A stretch of 64,000 nt of DNA from Bradyrhizobium sp. AUGA SZCCT0176 (GCF_018130145.1 NZ_JAFCMB010000020.1:1-64000), one strand, 5' to 3'. Counted from the first letter of the stretch, positions 8,070 through 16,777 are shown. The notes: generated by a model not told the origin, from the sequence alone. Made by a program: numbers and translations.

Positions 8070-9392
8070 ATGATGCATCGGCTGTTGATGCTGTCGCTTT
8101 GCGCAGCGCTGGTCTCGACCGCGGCGTTCGCGCAGGCACCCGCCGGCAAGGTCACGGTCGTCACCTCCTTTGCCAAGGACGTCACCGACCCCGTCAAGAA
8201 GGCATTTGAGACGGCGACGCCGGGTGTGACGCTGGAAGTGCAGAACCGCAACACCAATGCCGGTGTGAAATATCTCGAGGAAACCAAATCCAGCAACCAG
8301 GTCGATCTGTTCTGGGCTTCGGCGCCTGATGCGTTCGAGGTGCTCAAGGGCAAGGGGCTGCTGCAGAAATACGCGCCCAAGGCGTCAGGCATTCCCGAGA
8401 AGATCGGGCAATTTCCGATCAACGACCCCGCCGGCTTCTATTTCGGCTTTGCCGCGTCCGGCTACGGCATCATGTGGAACGAACGCTACGTGAAGGCCAA
8501 CAAGCTGCCTGATCCCAGGGAATGGCAGGATCTGGCCAAGCCGGTTTATTACGACCATGTCTCGATCGCCGCTCCCTCGCGCTCCGGCACCACGCACCTG
8601 ACCGTCGAAGCCGTGCTGCAGGGCGAAGGCTGGGCCAAGGGCTGGGGCACCATCAAGGCGATGGCCGGCAATTTCCGCAACATCACCGAGCGCTCGTTCG
8701 GGGTGCCGGAAGCGGTCAATTCCGGGCAGGTCGGCTACGGCATCGTGATCGACTTCTTCGCTTTCTCGGCGCAGGCCTCCGGCTTCCCCGTCAAATTCAT
8801 CTATCCGACCGTGACGACGATCGTGCCGGCCAATGTCGGCATCGTCGCCAACGCGCCGAACAAGGCGGCGGCCGAGGCCTTCGTGGAATTCCTGCTCTCG
8901 CCTGCCGGGCAGCAAGTGCTGTTCGAGCCGGGCATCCGCCGCCTCCCCGTCAATCCCGACGTCTATGCCAAGGCGCCCGCGGACTACCCGAATCCCTTCA
9001 AGGATCCGCGGCTGAACGCGATGATCAAGTTCGACGTCGCCAAGTCCGAAGCGCGCAACGATGTGGTCGACGTGCTGTTCGACCAGCTGATTTCGTTCCA
9101 GCTCGATTCGCTCAAGGCCGCGACCAAGGCGATCCACGAGGCCGAAGCCGCGCTTGCCAAGAAGGACAATGCGCAAGCTCGCGCACTCGTCGCGCAAGCG
9201 CGCGAGCTGATCGCCGCTATGCCGGTCGATGAAGCCGCCGCCTCCGCCAAGGAGACGGCAAGCGCATTCACCGGCGGAAAACAGAAGGGCGCGCGGCAGG
9301 CCGAACTGGAACAGCAATGGGCGGTTTTCGCCAAGGAACGCTACGCGCAGGCGCAAGCCAAGGCCGAGGAAGCGACGAAGCTGGCGAAGTGA
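8070..9392 (+). CDS. ABC transporter extracellular solute-binding protein with helical C-terminal extension
   Basis: A 440-residue periplasmic protein. The signal peptide (LLMLSLCAALVSTAAFAQA) is followed by a class similar to Fe3+/2-aminoethylphosphonate/thiamine binding proteins: VTVVTSFAKDV near the start, QVDLFWASAPDAFEVLKGKG, and the hinge region GYGIMWNERYVKANKLPDP. The last ~110 residues are Ala/Lys/Glu-rich and helical (AEAALAKKDNAQARALVAQ, QAQAKAEEATKLAK), making it longer than the usual 330-350. The start is the ATG at 8070 or 8073; longer in-frame starts lack a signal peptide. Genes for a double permease and ATPase follow, so this is the first component of a complete importer. Ligand undetermined. 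Confidence 0.88.
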   Translation: MMHRLLMLSLCAALVSTAAFAQAPAGKVTVVTSFAKDVTDPVKKAFETATPGVTLEVQNRNTNAGVKYLEETKSSNQVDLFWASAPDAFEVLKGKGLLQKYAPKASGIPEKIGQFPINDPAGFYFGFAASGYGIMWNERYVKANKLPDPREWQDLAKPVYYDHVSIAAPSRSGTTHLTVEAVLQGEGWAKGWGTIKAMAGNFRNITERSFGVPEAVNSGQVGYGIVIDFFAFSAQASGFPVKFIYPTVTTIVPANVGIVANAPNKAAAEAFVEFLLSPAGQQVLFEPGIRRLPVNPDVYAKAPADYPNPFKDPRLNAMIKFDVAKSEARNDVVDVLFDQLISFQLDSLKAATKAIHEAEAALAKKDNAQARALVAQARELIAAMPVDEAAASAKETASAFTGGKQKGARQAELEQQWAVFAKERYAQAQAKAEEATKLAK

Positions 9393-9415
9393 TGCGAGGG
9401 CGCCCATCATCCCTC

Positions 9416-9540
9416 AATGTCGTCCCGGCGAACGCCGGGACCCATAGCCACCGGCGTTTATTGTTGACGAAGGTCGCTGACGCCTACGTTTCACCGCGAG
9501 GACACGGCGTATGGGTCCCGGCCTTCGCCGGGACGACGTT
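9416..9540. repeat. Long inverted repeat (31-bp arms) inside the ABC importer operon
   Basis: The arm 9416-9446 contains GTCCCGGCGAACGCCGGGAC; the arm 9510-9540 reads as its inverse with GTCCCGGCCTTCGCCGGGAC. The 31-base arms match at 29 positions, and each arm is also a small palindrome. The CGTCCCGGCGAACGCCGGGACCC motif is a well-known REP-like element of bradyrhizobia. The transcript of the importer operon would fold this 125-base block into a large stem-loop, between the binding-protein gene and the permease gene. Confidence 0.8.
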
Positions 9541-9555
9541 GTCGGTGCACCGCCC

Positions 9556-11271
9556 ATGAGCCTCGCCCTCCCCGCCCCTCGCGCCCGCGCAAGACTTTCG
9601 GCGACGCCTGGGCAGATCGCACTGGCGCTGGGCATTGCGGTTTTCCTCGCGCTGTTTTTGGTGTGGCCGTCCGCGACGGTGATCTATGTGGCGTTCACCG
9701 AAAAGGGCGGCGGCGCGTTTACCCTGGTCAATTTCGTCGATTTCTTCCGCACCGATTTGTTCCTGCGTTCGTTCTGGAATTCGTTCTACGTCTCCGCGAT
9801 GGCGGTGGTCGGGGCGTCGATCCTGGCGCTGCCGCTCGCCTACATCACCTCGCGCTTTGCCTTTCGCGGCACGGTGCTGATCCAGACGCTGGGATTTCTG
9901 CCGCTGATCATGCCGCCATTCGTCGGCGCCGTGGCGATGCAGTTGTTTTTCGGCCGCAACGGCAGCGTCAACCTGCTGCTCGACGATTGGTTTGGCTTCA
10001 AGATCCCGTTCATGGAGGGACTGAACGGCGTCATCTTCGTGCAGTCGATCCACTATTTTCCGTTCATCCTGATCAACCTCTCGGCGGCGCTGCGCAACAT
10101 CGACGCCTCGATGGAGGAAGCCGCGCAAAATCTCGGCTCGTCCGGATTTCGCCTGTTCCGCCGCATCGTGTTTCCGCTTGCGATGCCCGGCTATATCGCG
10201 GGCGCCTCGCTGGTGTTCGTCAAGGTGTTCGACGATCTCGCCACGCCGCTACTTTTGAACGTCAAGGACATGCTGGCGCCGCAGGCCTATCTGCGCGTCA
10301 CCTCGATCGGGATCGCCGATCCCATGGGCTATGTGATCGCGGTGGTGCTCATCGTGGCCTCCGTCGCGGCGATGGCACTTTCGGCGCTGGCGACGCGCGG
10401 CATCGACTATTCGACCGTGCAGCGCGGCGGCGGCGGGCTCTCCCGGCGCGTGCTGCGGCCGTATGAAAGCGTGCTCGCCTATCTGACGGTGACGCTGATC
10501 CTGCTGCTGGTGCTGGCACCGCATGCCGGCCTGCTGCTGCTGTCGTTCTCGACCATCTGGTCGTTCTCGCCGCTGCCGGACGGTTATACAATGGCGCATT
10601 ACGCGAGGATTTTCGGCGAGAGCTCGCTCTACATCAAGAACACGCTGATCTATGCCTCGTTGGCCGGGCTGATCGACGTCGTGCTGGGCACGGCAATCGC
10701 CTATCTGGTGTTGCGCACCAGACTGGTCGGGCGCGACGTGCTGGACTGGGCGGCCTCGGCCGCGCTCGCCGTCCCCGGCATCGTGCTCGGCATCGGTTAT
10801 CTGCGCGCGTTTTACGGCGTGAAACTGTGGGATGGCACGCCGCTGGCCTCGCTGTGGATCGTGATCGTGCTGGCGCTGGCGATCCGCCGCCTGCCCTACG
10901 CGTTGCGGGCCTGCTACGCGGCGCTGCAGCAGATATCGGTATCGCTCGAAGAAGCCGCCGAAAATCTCGGCGCCACCAAGCTGCGCACCGTGCGCCGGAT
11001 CGTAACACCGCTGATGATGGGCGGCATGCTGGCCGGCTTCGTCACCAGTTTTGCCACCGCCGCCGTCGAGCTCTCGGCGACGCTGATGCTGGTGCAGTCC
11101 AACTCCGATGCGCCGCTGGCTTACGGTCTTTACGTGCTGATGCAATCGGCGGCGGGCCGCGGCCCTGGCGCCGCGCTCGGCGTCATCGCCGTGCTGCTGG
11201 TCGCGGTCTGCACGGTCCTGTCGCATTTCGTGATCGAGCGTGGCCGCGCCATGCCGCAATCAGGACATTGA
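9556..11271 (+). CDS. ABC transporter permease, two fused permease domains (Fe3+/phosphonate/thiamine type)
   Basis: A 571-residue inner-membrane protein with about 12 transmembrane segments. It has two binding-protein-dependent permease domains in one chain. Each has an EAA loop that contacts the ATPase: EEAAQNLGSSGFRLFRRIV at about residue 195 and EEAAENLGATKLRTVRRIV at about residue 475. The start chosen (SLALPAPRAR) avoids reading through the upstream palindrome arm. Fused permeases of this size serve ferric iron, 2-aminoethylphosphonate or thiamine importers. It lies between the binding protein and the ATPase of the same system. Confidence 0.9.
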   Translation: MSLALPAPRARARLSATPGQIALALGIAVFLALFLVWPSATVIYVAFTEKGGGAFTLVNFVDFFRTDLFLRSFWNSFYVSAMAVVGASILALPLAYITSRFAFRGTVLIQTLGFLPLIMPPFVGAVAMQLFFGRNGSVNLLLDDWFGFKIPFMEGLNGVIFVQSIHYFPFILINLSAALRNIDASMEEAAQNLGSSGFRLFRRIVFPLAMPGYIAGASLVFVKVFDDLATPLLLNVKDMLAPQAYLRVTSIGIADPMGYVIAVVLIVASVAAMALSALATRGIDYSTVQRGGGGLSRRVLRPYESVLAYLTVTLILLLVLAPHAGLLLLSFSTIWSFSPLPDGYTMAHYARIFGESSLYIKNTLIYASLAGLIDVVLGTAIAYLVLRTRLVGRDVLDWAASAALAVPGIVLGIGYLRAFYGVKLWDGTPLASLWIVIVLALAIRRLPYALRACYAALQQISVSLEEAAENLGATKLRTVRRIVTPLMMGGMLAGFVTSFATAAVELSATLMLVQSNSDAPLAYGLYVLMQSAAGRGPGAALGVIAVLLVAVCTVLSHFVIERGRAMPQSGH

Positions 11272-11296
11272 TGTTCATGCCGGGATTATCAGCACC

Positions 11297-12406
11297 ATGA
11301 CGGCCGCAACAGCCAATCGAGCGATCGCCGTACCGGCCGTCGGTGTCCGGATCGAACAGGTCAATTTGTCCTATGGCGACAATCACGTCTTGAAGTCGAT
11401 CGATCTCGATATCCGCCCCGGCGAGTTCTTTGCGTTTCTCGGCCCCTCCGGCTGCGGCAAGACCACGCTGCTGCGGCTGATCGCCGGCTTCAACCATGCC
11501 GACAGTGGCCGCGTGCTGGTCGGAGAGAAGGATATTTCCGCTCTGCCGCCATGGAAGCGCGACATCGGCATGGTGTTCCAGTCCTATGCGCTGTGGCCGC
11601 ATATGACGGTGGCGCGCAATGTCGCGTTCGGCCTCGAGGAAAAGCGCGTGCCGCGCGCCGAGATCGGCCCGCGGGTCGCGGCCGCACTTGAACTCGTCGG
11701 GCTCACGGGCCTCGATCAACGCCGCCCGGCGCAGCTCTCCGGCGGGCAGCAGCAGCGCGTGGCGCTGGCGCGCACCATCGCGGTCGAACCGAAGCTCCTG
11801 CTGCTCGATGAACCCCTGTCCAATCTCGATGCCAAGCTGCGCGTCCAGGTCCGCCGCGAGCTGCGCGAACTGCAGCAACGGCTGGGACTCACCACCATCT
11901 TCGTCACCCACGACCAGGAAGAGGCCAACACGGTTTGCGACCGGATCGCGGTGATGAACCAGGGCGTCATTCAGCAGGTCGGCACGCCGAAGGACCTTTA
12001 CGAGCAGCCGGCCAACCTGTTCGTGGCGAACTTTCTCGGCACGGCGAACATTGTCGAAGGCCGCGTGATCGGCGACGGCGCGTCGCGCGCCTATGAGGTG
12101 GCCGGCGGCCTGAAGATACCGATTGCTGTGGACCGGAAGCTGGCGCCGGGGGCGCGCATGGTGTTCCGGCCGCAGGATTGCACGATCATCGGCGCTGGCG
12201 AAAGCGCGGGGCCAGACAGGACAGAAGCCGCGGGCACGGTGAGCTATCGCGAATTCCTCGGCGCCAGCGTGCGCTATGGCGTGCGCGCAGGCGCCGCCAA
12301 CATCGCCGTCGATTGTCCCTTCCACGCCGGCGACACGCTGCACGAGGTCGGCACCGCCGTGACCGTCGCCATCGCCACATCATCGGTGCGCTTCCTATCC
12401 GACTAG
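11297..12406 (+). CDS. ABC transporter ATP-binding protein (FbpC/PotA-like with TOBE domain)
   Basis: A 369-residue ATPase that powers the importer encoded just upstream. Walker A GPSGCGKTT lies at residues 49-57, the Q-loop at VFQSYALWPHMTV, the signature LSGGQ at 147-151, Walker B LLLLDEP at about 167-173, and the switch His in FVTHDQEEA. The C-terminal ~120 residues look like a TOBE-type regulatory domain (GTANIVEGRVI, MVFRPQDC). The closest named families are the Fe3+, 2-aminoethylphosphonate and spermidine importers. The next gene starts almost directly after the stop, so they are probably co-transcribed. Confidence 0.92.
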   Translation: MTAATANRAIAVPAVGVRIEQVNLSYGDNHVLKSIDLDIRPGEFFAFLGPSGCGKTTLLRLIAGFNHADSGRVLVGEKDISALPPWKRDIGMVFQSYALWPHMTVARNVAFGLEEKRVPRAEIGPRVAAALELVGLTGLDQRRPAQLSGGQQQRVALARTIAVEPKLLLLDEPLSNLDAKLRVQVRRELRELQQRLGLTTIFVTHDQEEANTVCDRIAVMNQGVIQQVGTPKDLYEQPANLFVANFLGTANIVEGRVIGDGASRAYEVAGGLKIPIAVDRKLAPGARMVFRPQDCTIIGAGESAGPDRTEAAGTVSYREFLGASVRYGVRAGAANIAVDCPFHAGDTLHEVGTAVTVAIATSSVRFLSD

Positions 12407-12410
12407 GAAT

Positions 12411-13529
12411 TTGCCACGATATGTCCAGCGCAAGTGCGCCAACAAGAAAACGGGAGTTGGTATCCTGACGACATCGACAGTGACTTTCGACCGGCTGAAG
12501 GGCTTCATCCTCGAAGCCATGACAAAGCTGGGCCTGCCTGAAGCCGACGCCACTGATGTCGCCACGCTGATGGCGGAAGCCGATCTGCAGGGATCGGACG
12601 GCCACGGCGTCAGCCGGCTGCCGCAATATGCCCGCCGCATCAAGGCCGGCGGCTTCAACGTGCGACCCGACATCACGGTGGTGCGCGAGCACGCCTCCAC
12701 CGCCTTGCTGAATGGCGATAACGGCATGGGCCACCTCGTGATGAAACGCGCGGCCGAGATCGCGATCGAAAAGGCGCGCACCACGGGGATCGCATGGGTC
12801 AACTCGCAATACAGCAACCATGCGGGTCCTGCCTCGCTCTACGCGTCGATGCCGCTGAAGCATGACATGATCGGGCTCTATTTCGCGGTCGGCAACGCCA
12901 ACCATCTGCCGCCCTGGGGCGGCCTCGACATGCTGCTGTCGACCAACCCGATCGCAGCCGCAATTCCGGCCGGTGATGAGAAGCCGATCATTCTCGATAT
13001 GGCGACGACGGTTGCGGCCTATGGAAAAGTGAAATCCAAGGCACTGCGCGGCGAGACCATGCCGGAGGGATGGATGATCGATCGTGAGGGCAAGCCGCTG
13101 ACCGATCCGAAGCGCGCCGACGAAGGCATGCTGCTGCCGCTCGGCGGCATGGAGGCCGGCTACAAGGGTTATGGGCTTGCCATGATCATCGGCCTGCTCG
13201 CGGGCACGCTGGGTGGTGCAGCGATGGGCCGGGACGTCATCGACTTCAACCATGATGACGACAGCGTCACCAATACCGGTCAGGCGGTCGCCGCGATCAA
13301 CATCTCGGCCTTCGGCGATGTTGACGTGTTCAAGGCGAGCGTCGACGCGCTGGTGCGCGATTTCAGAAACTCCGAGCGGATGCCCGGCGTGAACAGGATC
13401 TTCGTTCCAGGCGAGCGCAGCCACGCCACGCGCGAGGCGCGGATGCGCGATGGCATTCCGATTCCGCCGGCGCTGATGCGCGGGCTCGATCAGGTCGCGG
13501 ATGAGCTTGGCATGGCGAAGCTGACCTGA
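12411..13529 (+). CDS. Malate/L-lactate dehydrogenase (Ldh_2) family oxidoreductase
   Basis: A 372-codon frame for a cytoplasmic NAD(P)-dependent 2-hydroxyacid or ureidoglycolate-type dehydrogenase of the Ldh_2 family. Family marks: EADLQGSDGHGVSRLPQYARRI (catalytic His in the SHG-like block), the segment NSQYSNHAGPASLYA, TNPIAAAIPAG, ILDMATTVAAYGKV and GGMEAGYKGYGLAMI. The start is uncertain. The frame opens with TTG at 12411, but homology begins around TVTFDRLKGF. A GTG at 12480 or a CTG at 12465 (eight bases after GGGAG) fits the family better. It follows the ABC ATPase gene by a few bases and may metabolise the imported compound. Confidence 0.85.
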   Translation: MPRYVQRKCANKKTGVGILTTSTVTFDRLKGFILEAMTKLGLPEADATDVATLMAEADLQGSDGHGVSRLPQYARRIKAGGFNVRPDITVVREHASTALLNGDNGMGHLVMKRAAEIAIEKARTTGIAWVNSQYSNHAGPASLYASMPLKHDMIGLYFAVGNANHLPPWGGLDMLLSTNPIAAAIPAGDEKPIILDMATTVAAYGKVKSKALRGETMPEGWMIDREGKPLTDPKRADEGMLLPLGGMEAGYKGYGLAMIIGLLAGTLGGAAMGRDVIDFNHDDDSVTNTGQAVAAINISAFGDVDVFKASVDALVRDFRNSERMPGVNRIFVPGERSHATREARMRDGIPIPPALMRGLDQVADELGMAKLT

Positions 13530-13747
13530 ATCAGGACCGGCCGCCACCCTCCGCCGTTTCGGACAACGCAACGCGTCAAGCTGACGCGGATCGATACCCC
13601 CTGCTTCTGCCTTGCGGGAGGAGCGGAAATCCGCGAGCATTCGCGTCAATACGCAGCGCCTGTTTCCAACTGACGTCCGTTTCGGGCAAGGAAGCACCGG
13701 CGAAAAGCGTCTCAAGGCTGCAACGACAGCCGCAACGGGAGGGATGA

Positions 13748-14908
13748 ATGATCAATCCGAAGATGATGCTTGCCGCCATCGCGCTGACCGGAACCGTGGT
13801 CGCGGCATCGACGGCGGTCGCACAGGTGAAACTGCCGCCCAACGTGACGATGACCGCCTATGACACCGGGACCTCCGGCTTCAACATCACGGTTGCCGTC
13901 GGCAAGATGTTCAAGGACAAGTATGGCAGCGATGCGCGCGTGCTGCCCGCCGGCAACGACGTCGCCCGCCTGCAACCGCTGCGCCTCAACCGCGCCAGCA
14001 TCTCGGCGATGGGCGTCGGGGTCTTTTTCGCGCAGGAAGGCGTGTTCGAATTCGCGACCCGGGAATGGGGACCGCAACCCATCCAGATCACGCTGAGCTC
14101 GATCGACTGCAACGGCCTTTCACTGGCGGTCGCCGCCGACATCGGCGTCAAGACCTATGCCGACCTGAAAGGCAAGCGCATCGGCTTCGTGGTCGGTTCT
14201 CCCGCGCTCAACCAGAATGCGCTTGCCGTGCTGGCGTTCGCCAATCTGACGGCCAAGGACGTCAAGATCGTCGAGTTCGCGGGCAACAATGCGATGTGGA
14301 AAGGCATCATCAACAACGATACCGATGCGGTATTCGGTTCGACGATCTCTGGGCCCGCCAAGGAACTGCAGACATCGCCGCGCGGTATCACCTGGCCCGC
14401 GATGCCATTCTCCGACAAGGCGGGATGGGAGCGCATGCGCAAGGTCGGCCCGTATTTCACCGAGCACAAGGCAACCTGCGGCGCAGGCGAATTTTCCAAG
14501 GACAAGCCGGTCGAGGTCGGCACCTATCCGTATCCGATCTACAGCGTCTATGGCAGCCAGTCCGAAGACGAGGTCTACATGCTGACCAAGGCGATGATCG
14601 ACGGCTATGACGGCTACAAGGACAACGCGCCCGGCGCCAGCGGGCTTGCGGTGAAGGCGCAGGCAAAGAACTGGGCGGTGCCGACGCACAGGGGCGCGGT
14701 CAAGGCGCTCAAGGAGGTGGGCGCCTGGAGCGACGACCAGGAGAAGCACAACAACGCACTGCTCAAGCGGCAGGAAGTCCTGATCGCGGCGTGGACCGAC
14801 TACATGAAGGGCAGCCCGGCTTCCGATCCGGCAAAACTCACCGAGGAGTGGATGAGCGCACGCAAGGCCGCACTCGCCAAGGCCGGCATGGTCAATACGT
14901 TCGAGTGA
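13748..14908 (+). CDS. TAXI-family TRAP transporter solute-binding protein
   Basis: A 386-residue periplasmic protein with signal peptide (MMLAAIALTGTVVAASTAVAQ). The mature sequence shows the TAXI layout: TMTAYDTGTSGFNITVAVG near the start (the ligand-binding glycine-rich block), DVARLQPLRLNRASISAMGVG, then IGVKTYADLKGKRIGFVVG and GFVVGSPALNQNALAVL. TAXI proteins work with fused DctQM-type membrane proteins and often bind glutamate or other dicarboxylates; no membrane partner is adjacent here. GGGAGGG precedes the start. A 17-bp hairpin (13572-13588) lies upstream, near the end of the dehydrogenase gene. Confidence 0.88.
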   Translation: MINPKMMLAAIALTGTVVAASTAVAQVKLPPNVTMTAYDTGTSGFNITVAVGKMFKDKYGSDARVLPAGNDVARLQPLRLNRASISAMGVGVFFAQEGVFEFATREWGPQPIQITLSSIDCNGLSLAVAADIGVKTYADLKGKRIGFVVGSPALNQNALAVLAFANLTAKDVKIVEFAGNNAMWKGIINNDTDAVFGSTISGPAKELQTSPRGITWPAMPFSDKAGWERMRKVGPYFTEHKATCGAGEFSKDKPVEVGTYPYPIYSVYGSQSEDEVYMLTKAMIDGYDGYKDNAPGASGLAVKAQAKNWAVPTHRGAVKALKEVGAWSDDQEKHNNALLKRQEVLIAAWTDYMKGSPASDPAKLTEEWMSARKAALAKAGMVNTFE

Positions 14909-14917
14909 TGCGGCAAC

Positions 14918-15019
14918 GTCATTCCGGGATGGTGCGCAGCACCAGACCTCAGGGGCGCAATTGCGCCCCGGGGAATCTCGAGATTCCGGGTTCGATGCTG
15001 TGCATCGCCCCGGAATGAC
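14918..15019. repeat. Complex palindromic repeat element, 102 bp
   Basis: The outer ends GTCATTCCGGG (14918-) and CCCGGAATGAC (-15019) are inverted copies. Inside are further perfect palindromes: GGGGCGCAATTGCGCCCC (14952-14969), GAATCTCGAGATTC and a GATGC...GCATC pair. This matches a repeat family common in Bradyrhizobium and Rhodopseudomonas intergenic DNA. It separates the TAXI gene from the convergent cytochrome gene and could end transcription from both sides. Confidence 0.8.
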
Positions 15020-15033
15020 TGGTCGACACAGCT

Positions 15034-15058
15034 TCGGCTCTGATGCAGTCAGAGCCGA
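15034..15058 (-). terminator. Hairpin repeat at the 3' end of the diheme cytochrome gene
   Basis: TCGGCTCTGA (15034-15043) and TCAGAGCCGA (15049-15058) form a perfect 10-bp stem with loop TGCAG, ending two bases from the stop codon of the minus-strand cytochrome gene. A related hairpin (TCGGTTCTGAT...ATCAGAACCGA) occurs at 21890-21914, so this is a dispersed element. It has no U-run; it may protect the mRNA end. Confidence 0.6.
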
Positions 15059-15059
15059 G

Positions 15060-15989
15060 TTATGACGCCTTCTCCGCCTTCTTCGGCCGCGGCGGTCCCT
15101 CCACCGGGGGCAGCGATTTCAGATACTCCGCCATCGCGGTGCGGTCCTCCGGCGACAATTGCGAGGTGTTGCGGATCACGCGCGCCATCGAGCCGCCGGC
15201 GGTGTCGCCCTCCGGCGTCATCCCGCTTTCGAGGAAATAGGCAAAATCCTTCGCGCTCCAGTCCGACATCCGCTTCTGCGTGATGTTGGGCACCCAGCCC
15301 TCGCCTTCCGGATTGGGCCCGCCGGCAAAGCGCTGCGCGTCGATGATGCCGCCGAGGAAATTGCGCGGGCTGTGGCACTCCGCGCAATGACCGAGGCTGT
15401 TGACGAGATAGGCGCCGCGATTCCATTGCGCCGACTTGCTGGCGTCCGGCGTGAACGGCTTGTCGTCCGTGAACAGGAATTTCCACACGCCGACATTGCG
15501 GCGAATGTTGAACGGAAACGGCACGTCATGGTCGCGCGTCTTGCCGGCCACCGGCGCCAGTGTCTTCAAATAGGCAAACAGGTCTCGGACGTCTTCGACC
15601 TTCGCATGTTCGTAAGACGCGTAGGGAAACGCCGGAAAATAATGGAAGCCCGACGGCGACGTGCCCTTGAGCACGGCGGTGACGAAATCGGCCTCGCTCC
15701 ATCGCCCGATGCCGTCGTTGGGATCGGGCGAGATATTGGGAACGTTGAAGGTACCGAACGGCGACGGAATCGGCAATCCACCGCCGAGCTTGAGCCGGTC
15801 GGGCTGGTTCGGCACGGCGTGGCAGGACGAGCATCCGCCGGCATTGAACGCTGTGAGGCCGTTGGCGAGGTTAGGCTTGTAGGCTGGCAATGAACTCGCA
15901 GCGACCATCGCCGGTATGGTCAGCCACCAGAAAATGCCAAGCCCGGCGACGGCGGCCAAAACGGCCAGAAGGAACAGTCGTTTCAGCAT
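15060..15989 (-). CDS. Membrane-anchored diheme cytochrome c
   Basis: A 309-residue protein with an N-terminal anchor or signal (LFLLAVLAAVAGLGIFWWL) and two c-type heme sites: CSSCH at residues 53-57 and CAECH at 202-206. The surrounding sequence, with GGGLPIPSPFGTFNVPNIS and VGVWKFLFTDDKPF, matches the cytochrome subunits of membrane-bound alcohol/aldehyde dehydrogenases and their partner proteins. It should accept electrons from a periplasmic or membrane dehydrogenase and pass them to the respiratory chain. It lies downstream of a class II cytochrome and a CoxL-like molybdenum hydroxylase on the same strand, but a probable terminator at 16168-16200 separates it. Confidence 0.9.
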   Translation of the reverse strand: MLKRLFLLAVLAAVAGLGIFWWLTIPAMVAASSLPAYKPNLANGLTAFNAGGCSSCHAVPNQPDRLKLGGGLPIPSPFGTFNVPNISPDPNDGIGRWSEADFVTAVLKGTSPSGFHYFPAFPYASYEHAKVEDVRDLFAYLKTLAPVAGKTRDHDVPFPFNIRRNVGVWKFLFTDDKPFTPDASKSAQWNRGAYLVNSLGHCAECHSPRNFLGGIIDAQRFAGGPNPEGEGWVPNITQKRMSDWSAKDFAYFLESGMTPEGDTAGGSMARVIRNTSQLSPEDRTAMAEYLKSLPPVEGPPRPKKAEKAS

Positions 15990-16167
15990 TCACCAATCCG
16001 TCATCGCGCGTTTTGATATGGCGGCCAGTATGTACGCAATTTCAGCCGGAAGCTTCCACGAAATTTCGACAACTCACGGTGATGAAGCAGGCTTCACACC
16101 GAGGCGATGAAACGGGCTTCACACCGAACTGATGCGCGAGGCAAGCCTTCGCGCCCGCGAATAATGA

Positions 16168-16200
16168 AAGAGGCCGGACACGTCACGCGTCCCGCCTCTT
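16168..16200 (-). terminator. Probable rho-independent terminator after cytochrome c'
   Basis: AAGAGGCCGGAC and GTCCCGCCTCTT form a 12-position stem with one mismatch. On the minus strand it is followed by TTTCATTATT. It lies just past the stop of the cytochrome c' gene and upstream of the diheme cytochrome gene. Confidence 0.7.
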
Positions 16201-16222
16201 CCTGTCTGGTCCAACCGAAAGC

Positions 16223-16672
16223 CTAGCTGTTCTTGACGCGGTAGGTCTCGTGGCAACCGCCGCATGCCTTGCCGATCCCGGGAAAATTCGCCTTCAGCGT
16301 ATCGGCATCCTTGATCTTGGCCTTGGCATCGCTCACCGCCTTGGCGAAGTCTGCGATCTTGGCATCGAAGCCGGCCTTGTCTTCCCAGATCTTGGGCGAG
16401 GCGCTGTAGTCGCCGTCGGCCTTCAGGCCCTTGGTGCTCGCCGGAAACATGGTCGGCAGGTTCTTTGCGGTATCTTCGAGCGTCTTGATCGCCCCATCGA
16501 CGGCGGCCTGATCATAGGGCTTCTCGCCCTTGAACATCGGCGACAGCACGCCGCCTAGCGCCCGGCCGGTGGCCTTCATGACGTCCTGGTCCTTCTTGAC
16601 CACGTCCTGCTGTGCCATAACGGCGCCGACACTGAGCAAAAGCGCTCCTGCAACCACCAAAACCCGTTTCAT
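16223..16672 (-). CDS. Class II cytochrome c (cytochrome c'/c-556 family)
   Basis: A 149-residue periplasmic protein. Signal peptide VLVVAGALLLSVGAVMAQQ is followed by a four-helix-bundle sequence and a single heme site CGGCH at residues 137-141, twelve residues from the C-terminus, in the context ACGGCHETYR. That C-terminal heme position is the mark of class II cytochromes (c' and c-556). It probably carries electrons or binds gases; the axial Met expected in c-556 types is not obvious in sequence alone. It lies 105 bases after the CoxL-like gene and ahead of a terminator. Confidence 0.92.
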   Translation of the reverse strand: MKRVLVVAGALLLSVGAVMAQQDVVKKDQDVMKATGRALGGVLSPMFKGEKPYDQAAVDGAIKTLEDTAKNLPTMFPASTKGLKADGDYSASPKIWEDKAGFDAKIADFAKAVSDAKAKIKDADTLKANFPGIGKACGGCHETYRVKNS

Positions 16673-16777
16673 CGCCAGATCCCTTTTTCATGACACAGAC
16701 CGGGCCGCGGTCTCCACGGACCGCGCCCAGGCCTGATAACACCATAAACTTAGAATCATTCCAGCTGCGACAAAATA

